DNA from: Deltaproteobacteria bacterium
Lineage (GTDB): Bacteria > Myxococcota_A > Polyangia > JAAYKL01
Length of the DNA stretch: 5,701 nt
Assembly (NCBI GenBank): GCA_011389755.1
Contig: JAABTR010000051.1
Location: forward strand, 1-5,701
Reading direction: 5' to 3'
Part shown: positions 1-4,980 of the stretch, piece after piece
How the letters are laid out: each line of letters opens with the position of its first letter
How positions within the stretch are numbered: the first letter of the stretch is position 1
Position numbers and translations under genes: made by a program
Notes under the pieces: generated by a model
Database searches by the model: none
What the model was told of the DNA's origin: nothing
Seen by the model: the letters and a program-made list of their open reading frames with translations, nothing else

Positions 1-65
1 ATGACGATCTCGCCGCTTTCTTCGGTCAGATCGAGGGTTCCTTCCCAAACTAGGGCGTTTGTCCA
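1..65 (-). repeat. 65-bp exact direct repeat, copy A
   Basis: Bases 1-65 are identical to 3529-3593 and lie in the same orientation. They encode the 3' part of the lipoprotein gene from the Trp164 codon onward, and identity stops exactly at base 65/66. The repeat may continue to the left of the window. Confidence 0.95.
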
Positions 66-554
66 GTCCGTGTCATCGGTCACATCCCGCAGCAGCTCGA
101 TGGCGATCTCTTCTGCCGGCATGTTTTGCACCGTGATTTCGTAGTCGAAAGAGCAGATGCAGGCACATCGGTCGGTTCCGCCGCCTTTCACCGGAGCAGG
201 CGCGTCGTGCTCGGTGATGGTGTAGACGCCCTCTTCGAGGGAGATGGTCATGTCGTGCTCGCCGCAGCAGTTGAGGACGATTCGGTTGTCCGAGAAGGTG
301 AAGACCTCGGATTGGGGATCGTGGCTCCACCTGACGATCTCCGCGTCGCAGTAGTCGGACCTTTCGATGTTTGCTTCAAAGCCGTCGCATTCGCTGAGCG
401 CCGCTCGGTAGACGAGGCCGTTTGGCGCTTTCTTGTCACCGCCTGTGCCGCCGGTGTCGCCGGTGTCGCTTGTGTCGTTGGGCTCTGCGGTGAAGTTGCC
501 GCAAGCGGCCGCCAGGATCGCCGAGAAGAACGCGCCTATCGTTTTGATTTTCAT
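1..554 (-). CDS. Cys-rich lipoprotein, copy 1 (3' end cut by window edge)
   Basis: The reading frame opens at ATG 554-552 and runs off the window after 184 codons with no stop. A clear ribosome binding site, GGAGGA, sits 8 bases before the ATG. Residues 1-18 are a lipoprotein signal (MKIK, hydrophobic stretch, LAAAC, lipid Cys18). Next is a low-complexity linker rich in Asp, Thr and Gly (about 27-40), then a globular part with Cys56, Cys69, the motif NCCGEHD (95-101) and RCACICSFDY (129-138). It is a paralogue of the lipoprotein at 3492-4028: all seven non-lipid cysteines up to this point are shared, as are RSDYC, FSDNRI, ITEHDAP and the final 21 residues. By analogy only about 15 more residues should lie outside the window. 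The product should be a lipid-anchored envelope protein. The paired Cys and CxCxC with a nearby His could bind metal or form disulfides; this is inference and I do not recognise a named family. It follows the caspase gene by 78 bp and may be the last gene of that operon or have its own promoter. Confidence 0.88.
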   Translation of the reverse strand, partial: MKIKTIGAFFSAILAAACGNFTAEPNDTSDTGDTGGTGGDKKAPNGLVYRAALSECDGFEANIERSDYCDAEIVRWSHDPQSEVFTFSDNRIVLNCCGEHDMTISLEEGVYTITEHDAPAPVKGGGTDRCACICSFDYEITVQNMPAEEIAIELLRDVTDDTDWTNALVWEGTLDLTEESGEIV

Positions 555-632
555 AACAAAAGTCCTCCGTTTTCTTCGCCCTGTCTCATTGGGTCTTACC
601 CATCGCTGCGCGGAATTGGGAAAACCGCGTAT
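555..632 (-). other. Intergenic region between caspase and lipoprotein copy 1
   Basis: These 78 bp hold the GGAGGA ribosome binding site of the downstream lipoprotein. They also hold a small dyad at 591-601 (GGGT-CTT-ACCC) that, on the coding strand, resembles a sequence in the same place before the other lipoprotein gene (4070-4080; 9 of 11 bases shared). A 5-bp GC stem (CGCGG/CCGCG, about 607-627) has no following T-run, so I see no convincing terminator. Read-through from the caspase gene is therefore plausible, but a separate promoter cannot be excluded. Confidence 0.5.
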
Positions 633-2189
633 TCAAAAGCTGTAGGCCGCGCCCAATGAGCCCCTCGTTGCAAGGTGCCCCGCCAGAGAGTCGTCGAGGA
701 CGAACGCCTGGCCCCCGATGTCCCAGAAAAAACACGCGGACAGGGCCCGCCAGATCGGAAAGTCGAGCCCGATAAAACCGCCGTAGGAAAAGATCGTCCC
801 GCGGTGCTCGGCCTCGTCTGTTTGATTTTGGATGCCGTAAAGGGCGCCTGCCGAGAGGCCGACGAAGAGGTCGAGCAGCGAGTGCTCGAACCGCCAGGCA
901 AGCTTGGCGTCGGCGCCGAAGAGCCGGATTCGATAGTCGAGCATCCCCTCGGAGACGCGCCCCGAGCCGAAGGAAAAAAGGGCAAAGCCCGTCATCGGCC
1001 CCATGTCGGTCCGCAGCCCGGCGATCCCCTGGTGGATGGCCGCCAGCTGCTTGAGGGCCGAGCTGAGCAGCCCGTACTGAGCGAAGAGCGATATGGTTCC
1101 GCGGGCGCTGCCTTTTTCGTCCTGGAGCACAAGGCGGGTCTCGTCCCGCAGCGCCTGCGGTTCGAGGTCGTAAGTGCATTGATGTTCGAGGGTGAGCTCC
1201 TGCTCGTAGATTCGACCGCGGCGGCGCAGGGTGACGGTGTAGGTTCCAGCCGATAGGGACAAAAGGCGGGAGGTGCCGGGCTCTTTTTCGAGCTCGGTCA
1301 CGATCTCTTTTCCGGGCTCGGAGACCACGAGGATGTGTCCAGAGATCTGTGGTCCGAGCCCGAGCTGCGATTCTCCTTTTTCGATGTCGGTGAGCACGAC
1401 GGCGCCCCGGCCGGTGATGCGGTAGTCGTAGGTGGGGTGCTGCGCCCCGGCGACCGTGCGGGATGTTTTTACGACCGTTTTTCCGTAGGCGTAGTGGTAG
1501 ACTTCGCCGAGGGTGATGCGCTTGTCGCCGTCGTAGTCGGCGGTGCCCCGAAGCCCCGAGAGCAGGTAGTGGGTGAAGTACGAGCTTTGGAGGTGAGCCG
1601 ACTCGTGGGATTTTTCTCCGGGCGCGCTCGAGGTCAAAATCGCCATGCCGCTGGTGTCCAGTGAGTCGGCGATGGCGATGTCGAAGGCCGGCCCGGCGCG
1701 GCCCCCTTTGGCGGTGGTGATCCCGCCGCTTTGGCAGGCGTCCACCACGAGCACCTTGGTGGTGGCGCGGGAGCCTTCGACGAGATCGCGCAGCTGGGCA
1801 AAAGGCAGCTTGCGCTCCCCAAACTCCAGGTTTGCTCCATCGGCGTGGCCCGAGTAGTAGACGAACAAGAGGGTTCGCGCAGCGCCGGAGGCCTGTGCCG
1901 ATGAAGCGGAGGCGTCGAGACGCTCGATCGCATCCAAAACGTCTTGGGGGTCTGTTCCGGTGAGCAAGACGACGTGGTCTCGCGAGAAACCGCCCAGCTC
2001 TTCTAGGATTTTGGCCACGCGCTTCGCGTCCCGCTCGGCATAGCGCAAGGCGGTTCGGCGCTCGTTGCCCCGGTTGTTCCCGATGATGAGCGCGAAGCGC
2101 GCGGGGTCCGCTTCGGCCGCGCTCAACTCAAAAAGTACGGCGGCGGCTATCAACAAAAGCGCCGCACCACGCCCCCTCGCATTTTTCAT
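633..2189 (-). CDS. Exported caspase-like (C14) protease with C-terminal barrel-like domain
   Basis: This 518-residue protein starts with a Sec signal (Arg-rich start, LLLIAAAVLF, likely cleavage near AEA-D at 27/28). A caspase-fold domain follows (about 31-268): FALIIGNN at the first strand, the catalytic His in YYSGHADG (His115) and the catalytic Cys in VVDACQSGG (Cys152). Both dyad residues are present, so it should be an active cysteine protease; bacterial relatives usually cut after Arg or Lys. An acidic loop at 218-229 (DYDGDKRITLGE) fits an EF-hand-like calcium site. Residues about 280-342 look like a small beta-sandwich (SAGTYTVTLRRRG), similar to PEGA-type or carboxypeptidase-like repeats. 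Residues about 363-518 alternate polar and hydrophobic or aromatic positions and end in GAAYSF, a C-terminal Phe typical of outer-membrane beta-barrels. I infer that the protease is held in the periplasm by a small outer-membrane barrel. The start overlaps the anti-sigma stop as ATGA, with GGAAG 7 bases upstream, so it is translationally coupled to the sigma/anti-sigma pair. The caspase call is firm; the barrel is less sure. Confidence 0.93.
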   Translation of the reverse strand: MKNARGRGAALLLIAAAVLFELSAAEADPARFALIIGNNRGNERRTALRYAERDAKRVAKILEELGGFSRDHVVLLTGTDPQDVLDAIERLDASASSAQASGAARTLLFVYYSGHADGANLEFGERKLPFAQLRDLVEGSRATTKVLVVDACQSGGITTAKGGRAGPAFDIAIADSLDTSGMAILTSSAPGEKSHESAHLQSSYFTHYLLSGLRGTADYDGDKRITLGEVYHYAYGKTVVKTSRTVAGAQHPTYDYRITGRGAVVLTDIEKGESQLGLGPQISGHILVVSEPGKEIVTELEKEPGTSRLLSLSAGTYTVTLRRRGRIYEQELTLEHQCTYDLEPQALRDETRLVLQDEKGSARGTISLFAQYGLLSSALKQLAAIHQGIAGLRTDMGPMTGFALFSFGSGRVSEGMLDYRIRLFGADAKLAWRFEHSLLDLFVGLSAGALYGIQNQTDEAEHRGTIFSYGGFIGLDFPIWRALSACFFWDIGGQAFVLDDSLAGHLATRGSLGAAYSF

Positions 2190-2986
2190 GGCGACGCTTC
2201 CTTGCGAAATTCGATGCTCGCTTGATCTAGGTCCATGGGAATCCGGTGCGGGATTTCACGGCCGCCAGATTCATCCATCGCTTTTTTAACGGCTGTTTTC
2301 ACGTCCCCAAGCGTAAACGGGTCCTTGGAGATGAGCAGGAACAGGCGCTCTGAGCCGGTGGTTCCATCCATGATCACGCTGCCTGGAAGGGGGACGGAGC
2401 CCCTCAGCAGGACGGCGCGATCTCCATTTAGAGGATGATAGGCCTGTGTAACGCCTCCCGCGCTGACCGATACGATCATCCCGTAAATGTCTTCTTTGGA
2501 CGATACAAGCGGGACGAACCTCAACGCATCGTTTTGCGAGATGACGTCGCCGTCTCGAAGGCGGAAGACGCGGTTTTCTCTGCGCACGTAGACTTCGAGT
2601 CCCACTGTTCCCTTTTCACCGACATAGGCGTCGACCTCGGAGGGTGCCTGTTCGTTCGGCCCGCTTCGTGGGACGAGGAGGGTAAAAACCACCGCCGCGG
2701 CTGCGGCCAGTGGAGCGACAGCGGCCGCGATACGCAGGACGCGGCGTCTCGCGAGGCCTCGGGACACTGAAATGCGATTTTCGGCTCGAGACGCCACAGC
2801 ATCGAATGTGGACGGGAACACACGATCGTCGAAATCCCTTGTTGCCTCCTCGAAGGAGGCGAGCGCGGACCGACAAATTGCGCACTCGGCCAGGTGGGCG
2901 TTCATCGGATGATCGGTCGGACGCCCGGCCAGAGCGTAAGCGTCGAGCCGATACTCCCGGGGGCATGATGGGGCGAGATTTTTCAT
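2186..2986 (-). CDS. Membrane anti-sigma factor: zf-HC2 motif, one TM, DUF4384-like outer domain
   Basis: This 266-residue protein should bind and hold the ECF sigma factor encoded just upstream. Residues 31-38 (HLAECAIC) give the H-x3-C-x2-C zinc motif of zf-HC2 anti-sigma domains. A single membrane helix at about 83-105 (AAAVAPLAAAAAVVFTLLV) is preceded by an Arg-rich stretch (RGLARRRVLR), which places the N-terminus in the cytoplasm. The outer part (about 113-245) reads DGDVISQNDALRF, then QAYHPLNGDRAVLLRG, VPLPGSVIMD and GSERLFLLISKDPF. This is the pattern I associate with DUF4384, a domain often joined to or encoded beside bacterial caspases (recalled, not searched). The start at 2986 is chosen because it overlaps the sigma stop as ATGA, carries AAGGAG 7 bases upstream and begins just before the zinc motif. 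The frame stays open to 3526, but that extension lies inside the sigma gene. The stop overlaps the caspase start by 4 bp. Confidence 0.9.
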   Translation of the reverse strand: MKNLAPSCPREYRLDAYALAGRPTDHPMNAHLAECAICRSALASFEEATRDFDDRVFPSTFDAVASRAENRISVSRGLARRRVLRIAAAVAPLAAAAAVVFTLLVPRSGPNEQAPSEVDAYVGEKGTVGLEVYVRRENRVFRLRDGDVISQNDALRFVPLVSSKEDIYGMIVSVSAGGVTQAYHPLNGDRAVLLRGSVPLPGSVIMDGTTGSERLFLLISKDPFTLGDVKTAVKKAMDESGGREIPHRIPMDLDQASIEFRKEASP

Positions 2987-3480
2987 GCCGTCTCTCCTTG
3001 TGCCTTCTTTGCGGCTCGCCGGCAAAAGGCGCGCAGCTTGGTGCCGACGGTACGCCTCGAGACGCCCATGACCTGGGCTATTTCTTCTTGGGTCATCCCG
3101 TCGACATGCGTGTACAACGCGATCGCGCGAGTCCTTTCGTCGAAAGGGGCGAGCAGCGCGGCGATCCGCTGGATGGCGATCATGCGCGTCTCGGCACATG
3201 CCGAGTGAGAGAGGTCGACTTGCTCGTCGAAAGAAAACTCCGCGCCACGTGACTCTCGGCTTCGCCAGATATTGAGGCAATAGTTTGTGGTCACCCGGTA
3301 GAGCCAGGGCAAGCACTCGCGGTCTGAGAGATCGAGCTTCTTGTAGTGGCGCAGCGCCCGCAAGAAGATCTCCTGGGTCGCCTCCCGGGCCGCCTCGCGA
3401 TCTCCCAAAAGCCGCAGGCAGCGCCGATAGATAACAGGCCCCGCGCTGCGATAGAGTCGGCTGAGCTCTTCTCGATCCAT
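2983..3480 (-). CDS. ECF-family RNA polymerase sigma factor
   Basis: At 165 residues it has the usual length for an extracytoplasmic-function sigma factor with only regions 2 and 4. Region 2 spans about 6-75: REATQEIFLRALRHY matches the core-binding helix, and LPWLYRVTTNYCLNIWRSR matches the -10 recognition helix. Region 4 spans about 105-158 and contains a helix-turn-helix, MTQEEIAQVMGVSRRTVGTK (129-148). It should direct RNA polymerase to a small regulon, very likely including its own operon. It starts 11 bp after the stop of the upstream lipoprotein. No strong ribosome binding site lies at the usual distance: GAAG is 9 bases upstream and GAGGA is 15, inside the end of the lipoprotein gene. 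Translation may therefore depend on the gene before it. The stop overlaps the anti-sigma start as ATGA, the usual sign of a matched sigma/anti-sigma pair. Confidence 0.95.
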   Translation of the reverse strand: MDREELSRLYRSAGPVIYRRCLRLLGDREAAREATQEIFLRALRHYKKLDLSDRECLPWLYRVTTNYCLNIWRSRESRGAEFSFDEQVDLSHSACAETRMIAIQRIAALLAPFDERTRAIALYTHVDGMTQEEIAQVMGVSRRTVGTKLRAFCRRAAKKAQGETA

Positions 3481-3491
3481 GCTTTTTTGCT

Positions 3492-4028
3492 TCAGTCCTC
3501 ACACGCGAACGCGACCGGGGTGTCATCGATGACGATCTCGCCGCTTTCTTCGGTCAGATCGAGGGTTCCTTCCCAAACTAGGGCGTTTGTCCATTGATCA
3601 TCGTCGGTGATATTCCGCAGGAGTCGGATCTCGACGATGTCTGAGGGCATGTTTTTCAATTCAACCTGGTAGTCGAACGGGCAGGTGCACTTGCACCGCG
3701 TTTGTCCGCCATCTTCTGTTTGCTCAGGAGCGTCGTGTTCGGTGATCGCGTAGACGTCGCCGTCTTGGCGGACGGTGATGTCGTGCTCGCCGCAGCAGTT
3801 GAGCATGATGCGGTTGTCCGAAAAGACGAGGGTTTTTGAGGCGTGGTCGTACTCCCATTTTGCGATCTCAGCGGCGCAGTAATCGGACCTTTGCGTTTTT
3901 GTTTCGAATCCGCCGCAGTCGCTCAAAGCCGCGTCGTAGCTCAGCGGTTCCACTTTTGTTTCGCTCGAGTCGCCGCAGCTCGCCGTCGAGAGAGCGACGA
4001 GCAAGACCGCCACTGCTTTGAAATCCAT
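3492..4028 (-). CDS. Cys-rich lipoprotein, copy 2
   Basis: This 178-residue lipoprotein has a signal ending in the lipobox-like STASC (lipid Cys18). The globular domain has Cys38, Cys51, NCCGEHD (77-83), RCKCTCPFDY (111-120) and a C-terminal Cys176. It is the paralogue of the incomplete gene at 1-554; both share RSDYC, FSDNRI, NCCGEH, ITEHDAP and the CxCxC-FDY block, and this copy lacks the Asp/Thr/Gly linker. I chose ATG 4028-4026 because AGGAGG sits 7 bases upstream and the lipoprotein signal begins there; an in-frame ATG at 4055 lies upstream of that site and is unlikely. The function is unknown. Conserved paired cysteines with a His suggest metal binding or a disulfide-locked fold on the envelope. 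Its stop is only 11 bp before the sigma gene, so it is probably the first gene of the sigma/anti-sigma/caspase operon, perhaps as a sensor, a target or a cargo of the system (inference). Confidence 0.92.
   Translation of the reverse strand: MDFKAVAVLLVALSTASCGDSSETKVEPLSYDAALSDCGGFETKTQRSDYCAAEIAKWEYDHASKTLVFSDNRIMLNCCGEHDITVRQDGDVYAITEHDAPEQTEDGGQTRCKCTCPFDYQVELKNMPSDIVEIRLLRNITDDDQWTNALVWEGTLDLTEESGEIVIDDTPVAFACED
3529..3593 (-). repeat. 65-bp exact direct repeat, copy B
   Basis: Identical to bases 1-65 in the same orientation, 3,528 bp away. It encodes the part of the lipoprotein that begins at WTNALVWEGTLD. Identity includes all synonymous positions, whereas the codons just upstream in both genes differ clearly. 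Confidence 0.95.
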
Positions 4029-4124
4029 CGTTTTCCCTCCTCTTTTTTGAGGCATAACCGTGCCACGTCGAGTTTTACCCGGCCGCTTCGATAAATGGGA
4101 AAAAAAGATACGGAGCTCTAGATA
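4029..4124 (-). promoter_or_regulatory. Probable promoter region of the lipoprotein/sigma/caspase operon
   Basis: This 96-bp gap is the only sizeable space before the lipoprotein-sigma-anti-sigma-caspase unit, so the operon promoter most likely lies here. It contains the strong AGGAGG site of the lipoprotein (about 4036-4041). On the coding strand it also has GGGTAAAACTC (4080-4070), which is 9/11 identical to a sequence similarly placed before the other lipoprotein gene. I cannot assign -35 and -10 boxes with confidence. A run of seven T on the coding strand (4106-4100) may end the transporter transcript. Confidence 0.4.
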
Positions 4125-4126
4125 TC
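4100..4126 (-). terminator. Possible weak terminator of the transporter gene
   Basis: On the coding strand GATA (4126-4123) can pair with TATC (4110-4107), plus one wobble pair, around a 10-base loop, followed at once by seven T. The stem is short, AT-rich and overlaps the transporter stop codon, so the call rests mainly on the T-run. Confidence 0.25.
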
Positions 4127-4859
4127 ACAAACCCAAGAAGTTGATGGCGAGGCCCGAGGCGGCGATGGCCGCGCCGGAGAGGGCATGGGAGAAGCGCTCG
4201 AGGGGGCGGATCCGCACGAACTGCAGGCCCATTGCGCCCAGCGTCACGATGGCGACCATTGTGCCCACCGTGGCGACGGTGAACGCCCCGGTCACCAGGG
4301 CGATGCCGGCCACCGAATGCTCCGACGCGGGCGCCATCAGCAGCGGGATGAGCGGCTCACAGGGGCCGAGGGCGAAGATGATGAACAGCGTCCACATGGT
4401 GCGCCGGTGCTTGCGCACGTGGGGGCTCTCGTCGTGAGGGGCGGCTTCGTGCCCGGCGCGGGCAGGCGCTTTGTGGTCGTGGGCGTGGGCGTGAACCGAG
4501 CCGTCGGTGTGCACGTGCACGTGGCTGTGGCCTCCGGTCCGCGCTTTGTAAAGGCCCCACAGGAAGTACAGCGCGCCGAATCCGATGAGCGCCCAACCGG
4601 CTAAGGCGCCGCGCACTCCTTCGAATGACTCCATGCCGAGCACGGACCAGCCCACGGCGATACCGATGGCGCCCAGCAGGATAGAGGACGCCACGTGGCC
4701 CAGCCCGCAGACCGCGGTCCAAAAGACCGTTTTCCTGAGCGTCCAGCCCTCTGCTTTGCCCAGCACTATGAACGGAAGGTAGTGATCGGGCCCGATGGCC
4801 GTGTGCACGAGGCCGATGGTGAGGGCGGTGACCGCGAGGACGCTGATGGAGTCGGGCAT
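4125..4859 (-). CDS. Polytopic membrane transporter, Ni/Co exporter or UreH/HupE-like, with His-rich loop
   Basis: This 244-residue protein has about six membrane segments. Residues 11-30 hold LVHTAIGPDHYLPF, with His19, Asp25 and His26; such H-x(n)-DH patterns in the first helices are a metal-binding signature in nickel/cobalt transporters. His55 (GLGHVASS) lies in the next helix. A hydrophilic loop (about 106-153) is very His-rich (HSHVHVHTDGSVHAHAHDH), as in RcnA/NicO-type exporters. After it come FALGPCEPLIPLL (162-174) and helices ending with FSHALSG (223-229). The role is probably movement of a divalent metal such as nickel or cobalt across the inner membrane; the direction and the metal are not decided by sequence. 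I prefer the ATG at 4859, which has AGGGAAG a few bases upstream and directly precedes the first helix. An in-frame ATG at 4892 would add 11 polar residues, has no good ribosome site and falls inside a potential hairpin. No urease or hydrogenase genes are seen nearby. TauE/SafE-like annotation is an alternative. Confidence 0.85.
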   Translation of the reverse strand: MPDSISVLAVTALTIGLVHTAIGPDHYLPFIVLGKAEGWTLRKTVFWTAVCGLGHVASSILLGAIGIAVGWSVLGMESFEGVRGALAGWALIGFGALYFLWGLYKARTGGHSHVHVHTDGSVHAHAHDHKAPARAGHEAAPHDESPHVRKHRRTMWTLFIIFALGPCEPLIPLLMAPASEHSVAGIALVTGAFTVATVGTMVAIVTLGAMGLQFVRIRPLERFSHALSGAAIAASGLAINFLGL

Positions 4860-4882
4860 TGGGGCTTCCCTGTCGTCTTTGG

Positions 4883-4904
4883 AGCGTCCCATGGACAGGG
4901 CGCT
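4883..4904 (-). promoter_or_regulatory. Hairpin in the leader of the transporter gene
   Basis: On the coding strand, AGCG-C-CCT pairs with GGG-A-CGCT across a 6-base loop (one C.A mismatch, one T.G wobble). It ends 23 bp before the preferred transporter start and encloses the alternative ATG at 4892. It could affect translation; this is read by eye without folding energy. Confidence 0.35.
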
Positions 4905-4921
4905 TCATGATCGACGACGTG

Positions 4922-4949
4922 GTAGCACATGTTTGCCGGCAAGTGCTAC
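4922..4949. promoter_or_regulatory. Nested dyad GTAGCAC-N14-GTGCTAC upstream of transporter
   Basis: A perfect 7-bp inverted repeat (4922-4928 and 4943-4949) is separated by 14 bases. Those bases include a second perfect 10-bp palindrome, TTGCCGGCAA (4933-4942). No T-run follows on either strand, so a simple terminator is not favoured. Position between the two genes and spaced half-sites fit an operator, for example for a metal-responsive regulator of the transporter (inference). Confidence 0.45.
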
Positions 4950-4956
4950 ACAAAAC

Positions 4957-4966
4957 GACTCGAGTC
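4957..4966. promoter_or_regulatory. 10-bp perfect palindrome GACTCGAGTC
   Basis: A perfect palindrome 7 bp to the right of the nested dyad and 14 bp after the stop of the SLT-like gene. It may be part of the same control region; alone, a 10-bp palindrome can occur by chance. Confidence 0.3.
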
Positions 4967-4980
4967 ATGGAGCTGGGAGG

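Noticed and set aside
126..659. Long plus-strand frame opposite lipoprotein copy 1
   Set aside because: It is the complement of a well-supported lipoprotein gene, shows no recognisable domain and crosses the caspase/lipoprotein gap; typical of GC-rich shadow frames.
585..660. 9-bp inverted repeat CTCATTGGG / CCCAATGAG around the caspase stop
   Set aside because: The arms are 58 bp apart, one lies inside coding sequence and no T-run follows; likely chance.
675..1256. Plus-strand frame of 193 codons opposite the caspase C-terminus
   Set aside because: Low-complexity charged translation without motifs; the minus strand encodes a coherent protein across this stretch.
2710..3252. Plus-strand frame of 180 codons opposite the sigma and anti-sigma genes
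   Set aside because: Arg-rich translation with no domain; it spans the junction of two firm minus-strand genes.
2987..3526. Open N-terminal extension of the anti-sigma frame up to 3526
   Set aside because: It overlaps the whole sigma gene in another frame, has no zinc or sigma-related motif, and the internal start at 2986 has a good ribosome site and an ATGA overlap.
4029..4055. Upstream ATG at 4055 for lipoprotein copy 2
   Set aside because: The extra nine residues would be encoded by the AGGAGG ribosome site itself and would spoil the lipoprotein signal.
4050..4063. Sigma-54-like sequence TGGCACG with GC downstream on the coding strand
   Set aside because: The GG-to-GC spacing is 9 rather than 10 bases and the TTGC part is not matched; sigma-54 promoters do not tolerate this well.
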